From Thalassocella blandensis (GTDB lineage Bacteria > Pseudomonadota > Gammaproteobacteria > Pseudomonadales > Cellvibrionaceae), in assembly GCA_902141825.1 (NCBI GenBank), contig CABFPG010000008.1:211288-275287 (forward strand): a stretch of DNA of 64,000 nucleotides, written 5' to 3'. A program made the position numbers and the translations under genes. Under the pieces are notes generated by a model that was not told the origin of the DNA, made no database searches, and worked only from the letters and a program-made list of their open reading frames with translations. This document shows, piece after piece, positions 17,203 to 28,300 of the stretch (positions are counted from its first letter, which is position 1; the number at the start of each line of letters is the position of its first letter).

Positions 17203-17548
17203 CAGTGTTCACTTCCGCGTAGTGAAGGGAAAGAGGAGCGCGGGATTGTACCCCATAAAAAACCAGGGAACATTACCCAAGTATCGATTTGCTTACAAAA
17301 AGCAGTCAAGTGGGTCAAACCTTGGCCATTGCGATGGTTTACCCCGTTTTAGCAAGCACATATAATTCACGTAGCGCAAAACAGACAAATTGGCCTGAAT
17401 GTGAACCGATATCTCATGAGTTCCGGTATTCAGAATTGTCAGGGTTGAAAGCTGACCATTAAAATGGTGCAACTTTTCATCAATCGCGACCGTATATACA
17501 ACATAAATCAAGCGTCAAACAGTCACCACAAAACAAAAGGCCAATGCA
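17203..17548. other. Intergenic region between divergent genes, no gene seen
   Basis: About 345 bp; holds the promoters of the LRR lipoprotein and the sigma factor. A 72-codon reverse frame (17293-17511) has no supporting ribosome site or homology. Confidence 0.4.
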
Positions 17549-18142
17549 TTGAACCAGGAATTGAACGCACGCGATGAAGAGCTGATCACCCTGCTTTCTC
17601 GCTGTGCAATACGCGATCAAAAAGCGCTGAAAGCGTTATTCGAGCGTGTCGGCGCTTATATGAATGCGGTTATCTATCGTATTGTTCTGAGTGATGAAGT
17701 CGCCAATGAAGTACTGCAGGACGCCTTTCTTCAAATTTGGCAAAATGCAGCCAGCTATCGCTCTGACCTCGCCAAACCACTGACCTGGATGACGAGTATT
17801 GCTCGCTACCGAGCACTGGACCGTAAAGATAAAGAGCAAAGATACTCGCAAAACATCCCAACAGCCAAAGATGAAAGCTTATTGGAAAATATTGAGGATG
17901 AACGAACCCCCGAAAAAGAATTCAGCTCAAAACATTTAGACCAGCCTATTTTGGACTGTCTTGGCGCCCTGAATGACAACATAAGCCGGTGTATACAAAT
18001 GGCCTATATTCATGGATATTCACGTGAAGAACTGGCAGAGAAATTCAATACAAAAACCAATACGGTAAAATCCTGGTTGCACCGCGGGTCAGAGCGGCTG
18101 AAAGAATGTTTGCAAAATAAAATGCAGTGGACAACCTCATGA
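17549..18142 (+). CDS. ECF-type RNA polymerase sigma factor (SigK-like)
   Basis: A 197-residue sigma-70 family protein. Region 2 is at about 20-95 (VANEVLQDAFLQIWQNAASY and TWMTSIARYRALDRKDKEQR) and region 4 at about 140-190, with the helix-turn-helix GYSREELAEKFNTKTNTVKSWLHRG. It lacks the region 3 of housekeeping factors. The start is TTG 17549, with AAAGG upstream, because no in-frame ATG occurs before residue 46. The anti-sigma gene overlaps its stop, so the pair is translationally coupled and the anti-sigma factor should hold it inactive. The inducing signal is unknown. Confidence 0.9.
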   Translation: MNQELNARDEELITLLSRCAIRDQKALKALFERVGAYMNAVIYRIVLSDEVANEVLQDAFLQIWQNAASYRSDLAKPLTWMTSIARYRALDRKDKEQRYSQNIPTAKDESLLENIEDERTPEKEFSSKHLDQPILDCLGALNDNISRCIQMAYIHGYSREELAEKFNTKTNTVKSWLHRGSERLKECLQNKMQWTTS

Positions 18143-18849
18143 GCAGCGAAGACGCCAACATCGCATTTGAATACGTCGCGGGAACACTGACCGCTGAAGA
18201 GCGTCGTGAATTCGAAAACCGCATGACCGACAACCCTGAGCTCACCCGGGAAGTTGCATTTTGGGAGCAGCATCTAATGGCCATTCAGCCGGATGAAGCG
18301 CGTGCGCCTCAGTCAGACACCTGGCAACGTATTGAAACGGCTATCACTCCAAACGCAACGCAACAAACTGAAACCACCGGATTTAGTTGGTCAACATTGT
18401 GGCAATGGGCCAGTCCAACAGTGGCAGCAATGGTATTACTGTTTGCCGTCATCGGTTATAACCCCATGCAAACGACAGCGCCCAACACCGATTATATCGC
18501 CGTCCTGACAGACACCACCGGCAAGGCCAGGCTAACTGCACTTACCACCGCCGACGATAAACGCATGTGGTTGAAATGGGAAAGTGATTACGCGATTAAT
18601 CCAGAGACAAACGTACAACTTTGGGCTATTTCCAAACGCGATGGACAGACACGTCCACTCGGTGTGTTCAGCTCCACAGACGTTGCGCAGGTGGAATTAG
18701 ACCAAACACGCTGGCGACTGGTAACTGATGCGGAATATTTATTACTTACCGAAGAGGAAGAAGGCGGTTCGGCGATAGACGAGCCCAGTGAAGTGATTCT
18801 GGCAAAAGGTTTTTGTGTGAGATTCAGTTCAGCAGAAAGAGACAGCTAA
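18139..18849 (+). CDS. Anti-sigma factor, RskA-like
   Basis: About 236 residues. The N-terminal cytoplasmic domain has the anti-sigma-K pattern FEYVAGTLTAEERREFENRM, followed by one transmembrane helix at about 95-113 (SPTVAAMVLLFAVIGY) and a periplasmic RskA-type domain (WLKWESDYAINPETNVQLWAIS). The ATG at 18139 overlaps the sigma stop as ATGA, which suggests translational coupling; an in-frame GTG at 18127 is the alternative. It binds the sigma factor at the membrane until released by a signal, probably through proteolysis as in related systems. Confidence 0.85.
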   Translation: MSSEDANIAFEYVAGTLTAEERREFENRMTDNPELTREVAFWEQHLMAIQPDEARAPQSDTWQRIETAITPNATQQTETTGFSWSTLWQWASPTVAAMVLLFAVIGYNPMQTTAPNTDYIAVLTDTTGKARLTALTTADDKRMWLKWESDYAINPETNVQLWAISKRDGQTRPLGVFSSTDVAQVELDQTRWRLVTDAEYLLLTEEEEGGSAIDEPSEVILAKGFCVRFSSAERDS

Positions 18850-18891
18850 ACCGCAACGCTAACCCCATCATCCGTACACTCACATTAGATG

Positions 18892-18940
18892 AGCCGCAAG
18901 ATGAGTCACAACCTGGAATTGACTCATCTTGTGCGGCTTT
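18892..18940. terminator. Terminator between convergent anti-sigma and peptidase genes
   Basis: AGCCGCA-AGATGAGTCA pairs with TGACTCATCTTG-TGCGGCT with a two-base bulge, flanked by T-rich sequence on the right. It can serve the upstream anti-sigma gene. Confidence 0.75.
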
Positions 18941-18956
18941 GATTACAACAGGTTTA

Positions 18957-20939
18957 TTACTTTTTACCGACCTGTTTGCGCTCCGCGGTGTTTAGTCCAC
19001 AGTCCTGCTTTAAAAAAGTTTCCATGGCGGTATACAACTTGAATTGATGATCATAGTACAAGGTATTCGAAAAATGATCGGCACCTTCAAGTTCTAAGTA
19101 TTCAAATGTTTTCTTAAACTTTTTTAATTGCTTACGGTACTTGTTAGCATGCGCTGGCGGTACTCGTTGGTCGACACTTCCATGAATCACTAACATTGGC
19201 ACATTCACCTTCGCCACTTCTTCAATTGGCGAAATACTGTCATCCCACATTCTTAACTGCTCTTCTTTTTGCGCACCGCGCATGTGATAACGATAGTAAT
19301 TTATCTGCATATTCGGGTCTGACACTGCAGCCCCGGCAATAACACACTGATAAATTTGCTCTTTACGAGAGCCAGCAACCAATGCCGCATAGCCACCGTA
19401 AGACCAGCCAAACATTGCCATTTGTTGAGGATCAGCTAAACCTTCACGCACCAGATAAAGCGCTCCATCATCTTTATCATCTTGCATCTTATATCCTCCC
19501 TGACCTCCATCTTTAAAAGCACTCATATAAAAGTCCAGGCCATATCCTTTAGACCCTCGGTATTGCGGCTGCAGCACCAAAAACCCTCGATTAGCGAGAA
19601 ATTGCGCCCACTCGTCGTAAATTATGGTTTCCTGAACAAAGGGGCCGCCATGAGGCATCACCACCAATGGATACGGAGGCTTGCTATTGGGGACCGTAAT
19701 GAAGCCTGGAATTGTTTTTCCATCTCTGGCTTTATAAGTGATGTAACGAACCTCAGCCAGATCTTTCGACCTAATCAGCGGCTGACGACTGCCTACCGTT
19801 TGCAGTTTGCCATCGTGAATAAAATAATAAGTTCCGGGGTCATGATCGCTTTCATTGTACACAATCATGTCTTTTCCAGATTGTGTCCTGCTGTTTATTC
19901 TGAGATAACCCGCCTCTGGAATAATCTTTCCCAGTTGCTGATACAGCGCTTCTTCACTTCCATCAAAATACTCGTAATGAAACGTGTCTTTAAAATAGCT
20001 TACCGCGGCAGGTGTATCTAACTGGGTCCACTTATTCGAATGGAAACGTACCCCCATCACATCAACGTCGTTTCGGCGATAGATCATCTCCCCAAACTTT
20101 TTATTTTTTACATCATACGACCACAGGCCAGCCTTGTCGTGACCATTGTTCGCCACAACCAGTACATGACCAGGCAAACTATTGTCTAAGCCCTGCACGA
20201 AAAACGCTTCGAATGAATCTTCACTTTGACGATAAAATTCATTCCAGTCTTTGTCTTTTTCTCCTCGGTAGTACCAGACGTACTCCCCCTTCTGAATATC
20301 AATACCTCGAGCAATACGAGGATTGCCATTTTGGTCAAAATCGATATTGCCAAGTGCAATTTTGCCGCGAATCAGTAATGATTTATTCCCTGAATTCAAA
20401 TCCATCTCAAAATATGCTCGTGGTCGAAAAGCTTCCGACAACTTGTCTGAATTGGCCCCACCTTCATTTAAGGACACAAGTATCTTATTGGGTTTGGATG
20501 GCAACAAATGCTCAATCACCAACGAAGAGTCATCGATAATCTTGCTCTTTTCTTTTTTTACATCAAGAATGGCCAAACGACTTTCGAATACACCGTCGTT
20601 AAAACCCTCGATATAATCCTGCATTCGCTGGCGTACCTGAAACACAATTTTTGTTTTCGAAACCCAATAATGGTTCACAATCTCCATTGGGTCAGCATTC
20701 ATTCTGAAAGGTTTTTCCGACAGCTTATCGGATTGGTACACCTCTAATACAGGATTCCCCTCGTTGCCGGAAATTTTTAACAATGAAAGGTATTTTCCAT
20801 CTGGCGACAGCGAAACATTACTCACCACATCGCGCATGGCAAACTGCTCAATGGGAATTTCGTCAGCATCAACCGCCAGCGTAATGCTGCACACTACGGC
20901 ACACACCAAACACAATAGACCTTGCTTAATTTTATGCAT
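18957..20939 (-). CDS. S9 prolyl-oligopeptidase family peptidase, exported
   Basis: A 660-residue enzyme with a signal peptide (MHKIKQGLLCLVCAVVCS, cleaved near AVDA), a beta-propeller N-terminal region (about 25-400) and a C-terminal alpha/beta-hydrolase domain. The catalytic triad is visible: Ser513 in GWSYGGY, Asp590 in VHGSVDQRVPP and His622 in GADHF. This matches dipeptidyl or acylaminoacyl peptidases of family S9 acting on short peptides in the periplasm. Start 20939 follows AGGAGGA with ideal spacing; the longer frame from 21002 runs back through the terminator. The TonB receptor just upstream on the same strand suggests a peptide uptake pair. Confidence 0.9.
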   Translation of the reverse strand: MHKIKQGLLCLVCAVVCSITLAVDADEIPIEQFAMRDVVSNVSLSPDGKYLSLLKISGNEGNPVLEVYQSDKLSEKPFRMNADPMEIVNHYWVSKTKIVFQVRQRMQDYIEGFNDGVFESRLAILDVKKEKSKIIDDSSLVIEHLLPSKPNKILVSLNEGGANSDKLSEAFRPRAYFEMDLNSGNKSLLIRGKIALGNIDFDQNGNPRIARGIDIQKGEYVWYYRGEKDKDWNEFYRQSEDSFEAFFVQGLDNSLPGHVLVVANNGHDKAGLWSYDVKNKKFGEMIYRRNDVDVMGVRFHSNKWTQLDTPAAVSYFKDTFHYEYFDGSEEALYQQLGKIIPEAGYLRINSRTQSGKDMIVYNESDHDPGTYYFIHDGKLQTVGSRQPLIRSKDLAEVRYITYKARDGKTIPGFITVPNSKPPYPLVVMPHGGPFVQETIIYDEWAQFLANRGFLVLQPQYRGSKGYGLDFYMSAFKDGGQGGYKMQDDKDDGALYLVREGLADPQQMAMFGWSYGGYAALVAGSRKEQIYQCVIAGAAVSDPNMQINYYRYHMRGAQKEEQLRMWDDSISPIEEVAKVNVPMLVIHGSVDQRVPPAHANKYRKQLKKFKKTFEYLELEGADHFSNTLYYDHQFKLYTAMETFLKQDCGLNTAERKQVGKK

Positions 20940-20956
20940 TTCTCTCCTCCTAAAAC

Positions 20957-20984
20957 AAAAAGAACCTGCTAAGCAGGTTCTTTT
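20957..20984 (-). terminator. Terminator after the TonB-dependent receptor gene
   Basis: GAACCTGCT and AGCAGGTTC form a near loop-less hairpin flanked by AAAA and TTTT, so it can work on either strand. It lies between the receptor and peptidase genes and may attenuate read-through. Confidence 0.8.
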
Positions 20985-21016
20985 ATATTTTTCAACACTC
21001 AAAAACTAGTATGTGT

Positions 21017-24000
21017 CTATTCATTACCACCAAAGGTATAGGCAACATTCAAGAACAATGTTCTGCCGTGAAGGTCATAACCGTATCCTAAAGGCGCATT
21101 TCTTATAGATGTAACCTGCGCACCGTCAACCATAGGCGGCTCTTTATCAAACACATTGCGAACGCCACCACCAACGCGCCATCCCGAAGGAGCACTGTAA
21201 TAAACTGAAAGATCATGAGTGATGTAGCTACCTGCATCACCATATGGTCGGCACAGCCCATCTTCAGCCAAACCAAAACACGTGGCAGACGTTCCATTGA
21301 TATCACTGAATTCCGCTTTATCTTCTTCCCGCTCCTGAATAGAGCTAATGAAGTTAGACGCCCATGTAAATTTCCAATCAGCAAATTCTGCGCGGAACGC
21401 TGAACGTACTTTCCAATCAGGGAAGCCCCAAGAGCCGGCATATTCTTCTTCTAGAACTTCTTCTTCCTCACCGTAAACGAAAAGCGTAGATCTGCTCTTG
21501 GTGTGGTTAGCATTAATATCAAACCCGATATTGAACGGACGACTTGCGATGGTAAACGTATCATCAAAAGCGATATTAATATCAACACCACGCGCGCGCT
21601 CTTCATCACGGTTCAAGAAAGACGAATCCACCATACTTAAAAATGGTTGTTCCGGATCTGACAAGTCACGCGTAATTCGGTCACAGAAAGCGCTCACAGT
21701 AGTGGTTTCATAACAATCTCCAACGATAAACGAAGCGCTTGGTTCAATAATGGTATTTTTGATTTTTAACTCGTAGTAAGTAGCACCAATGGTTAAATCA
21801 AACAGACCGGTTGGCGCTTCCCAGGCAAACCCGGCGGAAATAGCATCTGACGTTTCCGCCTCTAGTCCACGGGTTCCACCTCGCGAAACTTCAACGTCAT
21901 AAGTATTAAACCCACCATTATTCGCAACCGTTGGATCAACACCTTGCGCTAAACAGTTATCCAGTACATGTTGTTCACGACTATCCAGCGTTGGATCGTA
22001 TTCACCAGTAATTTCGTTTAATGCACCATCGGGGATAAAACAAGGATCGGTAATAGAGCCAAAGCTCGTTTGCGGTTGAAGAAAAACTTCACGCAAATTC
22101 GGTGCTCTGAAAGAGGAACCTTGAGTATATCGCAGTAACAGAGAATCAATAGGTCGGTATTTTACTTTTACAGACGAGGTGGTGCCTGCACCATAAATTT
22201 CATCGTCAGTCCATCGTGCCGACAGGTTTACCGTCAGCTCCTCAGCTGCAATAGTGTTGACTAATAAAGGAACTTCCAACTCACCAAATACTTCCTGAGT
22301 TACCTTATCCCCTTTTGCACCACCGTCACTGAAAAATCCGAATAGAAGACCGTCATTCGCGACATGGTCAGGCATAGAATTAATGGCATCTTTACGCCAC
22401 TCCAGACCAATAACACCACTCACCGTTTCGGCAGGTAGACGGAATAACTCACCAGATGCGAACGTAGAAAAAATAGTTTGCTCGTACTCTGTGTCAAAAT
22501 CACGATCATCAAAGACATAGTTGCGCTCTTCTACCGTAGCAAAATCACCAATCGGATTTTCATACAGGCTGGAAGCATACATATTGACCGGCACACAACC
22601 TGCTTCAACATCACTTGCCAAAGCTTCACCTGTGTCATTCACACACGGTGTGTTATCCGAAGAGTAAAAACCTAAAGCATAATTCAAGCGATCTTCACGT
22701 ACTCCTGGGCGTCTTGAGGTTCCTTTTGATTTTGAATAAACAAAAGATGTGTCTACAGACCAATTGCTGAACGAGCCAAAATTAATGAACGGCAAATCCG
22801 CTGAAACACCACTTACAAATCTCGCCTGCTCAACACTTACATCTACAATGCTTCGATCTCCGCGAACAGCCACAATTGGAGTCGACGATGCGGCGCCACT
22901 GGGCTCAACAGTTTGATCACAACTGCCTCCCGCACTGGGGTCACACCCATGCATGGCAAGCGTTTTGTCGATCACATCCTGATTTTCCATCAGCATATTC
23001 CATGCTTCGGCACAATCCACCCCACCTTCAGCATCAGGGTTACAGATATTGAACGGGTTAAGCGCGGGCACATCAGGGAAAAGTTGAGCAGCATCGGAAA
23101 CATAATAGGTTTTTCGTTTCGCATATAGCATCTCAAAATAAGGTGTTATGTTGGCATCACCTTCAAACGTGTACTCACCGTATGCCATTAAAGACATCTG
23201 ACTTCTGTCGGGATACACCATGGTGCTTTGATTATGGATGTCAACGTCATAGTCATAAAAATTTACATCCGTAACGCCATCCCCATTGCCGTCGATACCA
23301 AAGCCAAACTGGTTGGATTCAGAAAAGTTATTCCATCCACCGTTACTATAACCCGGGGTGTAATAAATACTTCCAGCTGTTGGCACAGAAATACGTCCGC
23401 CTAACGAACCGACATAACAACCATCACCGTTCATACCATAAACACTTTCATAAAAAACGTCGTCAGTACTGATATTGCCATTCTCATCAATCTCTACAGG
23501 GCGTCGGCAGCCTTCTGTCCAAGGACGATCTGCCAAAGTCACGGGATTCTGGTTCTGATATTCTGCACCAAAGCCAATGTAACCCCGATCAAAGTTTTTA
23601 CCCCAAGCGAGGTTAAAAGTATTTTCTTCACCACCGCCGTATTCAGGTTGACTGGTAAAAGCCTCTAACTCCAACCCGTCAAAGTCTTTACGCATAATCA
23701 CGTTTACTACACCGGCGATTGCATCGGAGCCGTAAACAGAAGACGCACCATCAAGTAAAATATCGTACTGGCTGACCAAAGAAGTAGGAATCAAACCAAG
23801 GTCCGGTGCATTTGGCGCACCTTCAACACCCGCGGGCGCCATACGTCTCCCGTTAAGCATTAACAAGGTTCTGTTGCCACCCAGGCCACGAATATCAACG
23901 TTCGTGGAGCCTGGACCGTTATCCAGAACGTACCCACCAAAGGTGAGATCTATCTGTTGCCCCGCGGATGCGGTAGACGATTGAAGAATATCTGCAGCGT

Positions 24001-24298
24001 TCATCAAGCCAGATTCTCTGGAAACCTGACCCGAAATAATCTGTAATGGTGCCACACTTGAATAAGTGGATCGCTTTAGTCGGGAGCCTGTTACCTGAAC
24101 TTCTTCAACATTTTGCTCGTTAACCTTCACTCGCTTTTCATCGGTATCAGCGTTATCTGTTGCGCTCGATTCAAGTGCAGTTTCTTGAACTTCTTGAGCC
24201 ACAGCTGCGTTGAAAGGCACTGCAACTATACCAATACCAAGCATGATTAACGCCGCAAGAGGCCGTTTTTTAAGGGTGAAAACTTTACCCAGTTTCAT
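21017..24298 (-). CDS. TonB-dependent receptor
   Basis: A 1093-residue outer-membrane receptor. A signal peptide (ending near AAVAQ) is followed by a plug domain at about 75-200, with VDIRGLGGNRTLLMLNGRR and DGASSVYGSDAIAGVVNVIMR, and a 22-strand barrel closing with FLNVAYTFGG. Numerous Asp/Asn/Gly-rich loops are typical of receptors for large or polymeric substrates. The downstream S9 peptidase gene suggests peptides, but the ligand cannot be read from the sequence. ATG 24298 is followed by a standard signal peptide. Confidence 0.92.
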   Translation of the reverse strand: MKLGKVFTLKKRPLAALIMLGIGIVAVPFNAAVAQEVQETALESSATDNADTDEKRVKVNEQNVEEVQVTGSRLKRSTYSSVAPLQIISGQVSRESGLMNAADILQSSTASAGQQIDLTFGGYVLDNGPGSTNVDIRGLGGNRTLLMLNGRRMAPAGVEGAPNAPDLGLIPTSLVSQYDILLDGASSVYGSDAIAGVVNVIMRKDFDGLELEAFTSQPEYGGGEENTFNLAWGKNFDRGYIGFGAEYQNQNPVTLADRPWTEGCRRPVEIDENGNISTDDVFYESVYGMNGDGCYVGSLGGRISVPTAGSIYYTPGYSNGGWNNFSESNQFGFGIDGNGDGVTDVNFYDYDVDIHNQSTMVYPDRSQMSLMAYGEYTFEGDANITPYFEMLYAKRKTYYVSDAAQLFPDVPALNPFNICNPDAEGGVDCAEAWNMLMENQDVIDKTLAMHGCDPSAGGSCDQTVEPSGAASSTPIVAVRGDRSIVDVSVEQARFVSGVSADLPFINFGSFSNWSVDTSFVYSKSKGTSRRPGVREDRLNYALGFYSSDNTPCVNDTGEALASDVEAGCVPVNMYASSLYENPIGDFATVEERNYVFDDRDFDTEYEQTIFSTFASGELFRLPAETVSGVIGLEWRKDAINSMPDHVANDGLLFGFFSDGGAKGDKVTQEVFGELEVPLLVNTIAAEELTVNLSARWTDDEIYGAGTTSSVKVKYRPIDSLLLRYTQGSSFRAPNLREVFLQPQTSFGSITDPCFIPDGALNEITGEYDPTLDSREQHVLDNCLAQGVDPTVANNGGFNTYDVEVSRGGTRGLEAETSDAISAGFAWEAPTGLFDLTIGATYYELKIKNTIIEPSASFIVGDCYETTTVSAFCDRITRDLSDPEQPFLSMVDSSFLNRDEERARGVDINIAFDDTFTIASRPFNIGFDINANHTKSRSTLFVYGEEEEVLEEEYAGSWGFPDWKVRSAFRAEFADWKFTWASNFISSIQEREEDKAEFSDINGTSATCFGLAEDGLCRPYGDAGSYITHDLSVYYSAPSGWRVGGGVRNVFDKEPPMVDGAQVTSIRNAPLGYGYDLHGRTLFLNVAYTFGGNE

Positions 24299-25364
24299 TT
24301 ACATTCTCCCGAATACAATAGGGGATACACCTTTTTCGCTCGCAAAAAAAAGTTATGGCCACACAGGAATTTCAAATGGCCAACGAAATCAGTGTAAACA
24401 AAAGGATTATTACGTCATGGATTGTAAACGGAGGAATGTTTAATTCCCTCAGGGAACTTTTTAATAAATTTGAAAATATTTCTATTTGATCGAATATAAA
24501 ATCGATTGAAAAGATTTTACGGAGTGAAAAAAATTTTAATCATACACGCACACAACAACTTCTTTGCAGTAAAAGTCATCATTAAAATATTTGCACTCAA
24601 AGAACACTTACTGTTAAAAATCTTTAGCGGGAATTGCGTTTTGCAACAGTTGGTCAACATCACAAAACTTAATTGAAGTTGTTCAAACGGCCCTATTAGC
24701 CCATCTATTTACCCTCCGTATTAGCCCGATTACAACAACCGTTGCAACCACAGAAAACTATCAGGATGTTGATTTTTTACTTCACCACTATGATGGTGGA
24801 AACTTTTGGGAGATAAAAAAGAGAACCACCCCACAAAAATTATTCGAAAAAAAATAAACCGCCCCTTCCTCTCTATAAAATTTTTTCTTATTTTTATCTT
24901 TAAAAATGACATGTTCATGCAAATATTTTTTCGCATTTTGCACAGTAAGAAATAAGTAAACGCTTTCCTCACTCAAAACAAAAAACCTAGCCGTTCCCAA
25001 CGATAAATAGTCAGTACTCATTAACTTATTTTATCTATTCCTGAAATATTGAGAGCTCTCAACACAACTCAGAAACCATTGCCAAGCAGATTTGAGGTCT
25101 ACCGCTGCAACACATCATTAGCATTTACAAGATGCAGGATCATTGGAACGCTTTCAGGATAAAAATCGCAGGGCAACAGTTTCATTTTAAGGAGGGAAAG
25201 GCGTTATTCATTCACGAGCAAGAATCAGTTGTTAAATTTTAACCACCCAAAACAATTGCTCTATAATCGACCACAATACAATTTCCAAATACAATCCCGC
25301 TCGGAAAAAACAAGTGCGTGAAGCACACTTTCATTATATTTATGGACAATCAAGGAGCACTACT
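24299..25364. other. Long AT-rich intergenic region, no gene seen
   Basis: About 1.07 kb separating the TonB receptor and the next lipoprotein, transcribed divergently. The only structured element noticed is a 14-bp perfect palindrome, TTGAGAGCTCTCAA, at 25049-25062. Short reverse frames at 24730-25021 are low-complexity Phe/Lys sequence and were not accepted. Confidence 0.5.
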
Positions 25365-28300
25365 TTGTCTCGAGTCAATCACCTTCTTTTTTTAGCGATC
25401 GCCGTGATCTCGTTAATTTCCTGTGGAGGTGGCGGCGGCTCCAGCTCTCCACCGGTCACCTCAAGCCCGACCCCTACGCCAACAGTCAGCCCAGAAGGCC
25501 CCATCGAAGATGTAGTCAAATCCGACCTCTCAAAGAAGTCGATATTTGAGCTAAAAGACATTTTTGCCCGATACAATCTATTCCTATATAAAGGCAAAAC
25601 AGATCCCGCAGTGCCCAGCCTTGAAAATGTACAAAATATACTCAAGTATAACTTTGGACAAGAACAGATCTATCCTCCTCACCTGAGCCCTTATATATAT
25701 TCAATTGTTGACCGATTAAGCGAGCAACTGACTGACGAAACCAATATCAGTATCGATTGTGACCAAGGCGGGAGTCTGACCATTACAGGAACACTCAGCC
25801 AAAACCTTGAAGGTAGCATGAAAGGTAATGTGGAAGTTACCATGCAGAACTGCGCCCCATACCATTCTTACGAGTACTTCAATGGAAGAGTAGTCGCTGC
25901 TTTTGCAGAGAATTCATACACCGCAACACTGTTTTATGATAAGACACAACACCACAATGCCTCATTCAACTCGGCGGTGAGCGGATACTATCAATTGATC
26001 GACAATGAAGATGTCAAAGGGTATAACGCCAACCTGTTGTATACATTTGAAAATGAATCAACACAATATTTACAAGACCTGAAGTATCGACGTTACTACG
26101 ATACCAATTACGGTGTAACGCTAGATGGCAAAGTGCATCTCAGCAATACCGGACAAATTAATGTATTTACCAGCAAAAGACTCAATTCCACGTGGGAGCC
26201 GACACCCGGAGAAGTTGAATTCAAAGGAAAGGGAAATACTGTTTCCACGGTAGCGTTTGAGAACTACGAAATAACCAAGTTTTCTACGGATACAACCGGA
26301 GATGGAAAAGTTGATAGCGGTGCCTTCATTTCTGGTGGATTAACCAGATTTATGACCATTACGTATAACGAGTTTTCTCTCCATCCATTGGAAAACTTAA
26401 CACTGCCTCCAACAGTTTATGAGCCCAACATTATTAGCGATAATTACAGACCAACCACAAACGATGAAATCAAAGTAAAAAGCTCACTGTATCATCCCTA
26501 TATCGATGAATCTGAATTTGAAATTTTATATCGTTGGACTATTAATGGTGTTGTCGTTGAAAATAATACTTCCAACACTTTACCTGCTGGGATCGCAAAG
26601 AGGGATGACATCGTAGAAGTCGTTGGTGAAGTGTTTGACGGCATATCCACCATCCAGAGCGGCTCAACCCAAATCACCATTCAGGATGCTCCGGCAGAAT
26701 TACAGGTAAGCGAAGTACCGACCTCCGTCAATATCGGCGAAACGCTCACATTCACTGCCACATCGTTAGATCCAGACCTCCCCTCGGGAACTGCGCCAGC
26801 TTACCTTTACTATGGTCCAAAAGGAATGACCATAGATGCAAATGGTACTGTCACTTGGACGCCACAACAATCACTGTTTAGCAATGGGCAAGTTAACTTT
26901 GCTATAGCAGTCGAAGAATCCAATCTCGATACCGTTAAAACATATACCGTGAGTATCAATGACCCCAACACCAGAATTCCATTTGCACTTACGAGTTTTC
27001 CGAGCCTGAACCGCAAACACACGCTCCTTGTTGACAATTTTACCGGGGATAATCAGTCAGAAATATTAGGGATAGATCAATCACGCAATATTTCAATTAT
27101 GCAAAAAATTGATTCAAACTATCAATTAACCTGGAGTTACCCCTATTCCTTAGAAAACAGCGGCGAACTCAAACAGGCGCATACCTTCCAGTTAGATGAT
27201 GACGAGCATCGTGAAATCATTCTTACAACCCTGCACGCGATCCATGTCATCAAAGACTTAAACAGCATTGCAGAAACCGTTTGGAAAACAGAGCAGGACC
27301 AGATTATAAGTTCCGCCTTAGGCGACATTGATGAGAATGGCATCCCGGAAATCGCTTTAATTGTAGATAAAGACTTCAGTAGCAGCAGTCGAATTTTACA
27401 AGTAATTGAACTTACCTCTCCGGCAACACTTAAGTTTGAATACACGTTAACTATGCAAGGCAATGATCTTCTTTTTGCAGATGTTGATGGAGACAAGGCA
27501 ATCGAACTGGTAACCAACGATGGCTATGTGTTTAACACTTCCACCTGGGAAAACGAATGGTATTACGGAACAGGATTTGGTACATCAAACATTATCGCCT
27601 GGGATTATGATGATGATGGAGCCCAAGAGATTGTGGCTTACAACCATGACTTCAATCAGGGGCTCACAATTTTCTCGGTTAAACAAAGAAAGCAAATCTA
27701 TAAAAACGAGGAGCTCTATGTTTGCAACGCAAACCCGCTGACAGACAACAGTTCGCAAAATAAAATGCTTGTGATCAGTCGCTGTTACTACGGTATAGGC
27801 GCATATTCGTTTAACGGCATTTCATTAACTGAAGAATTCGTTATATCAAGCTCAGGAGACACATCCAATATCGCTATAGATAACAATTTAACTGAGGATG
27901 GTGCGGCCAACATTATATGGACAGCTCGCAACGGCTATGAACTGAGATCTTCCCACTATGACAGCGAGTCGTCTTCTTATATCGATGAAAGCATCGCTAT
28001 CAACCTGAATAGCAATACGAAGTTTGCTGCTGGGTGGAATGAAGATAATGAAGCGATATTCATTCATTCCGGCCCCACAAGCAATTTAAATAAACACCTG
28101 ATCTCCGTTAAAAACAACCGCCGCTACACAATCTCGGAGGCCATTGAAGACTCCCGAAGTGGAAACGATGTTGGATTGGTTGTCGACTATGACCGAAACA
28201 ATTCCAGTGAACTGTTTTTCTCGGGTTCAACAAATTACTATGGCGACTTTAAAGCGATAGATTTAAGTGATTTGTCCGTTATATGGCAAGCTGGAAACCA

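Noticed and set aside
24730..25021. Reverse frames of about 80 codons
   Set aside because: Phe/Lys/Ile-rich translation of AT-rich intergenic DNA, with two overlapping frames of equal quality.
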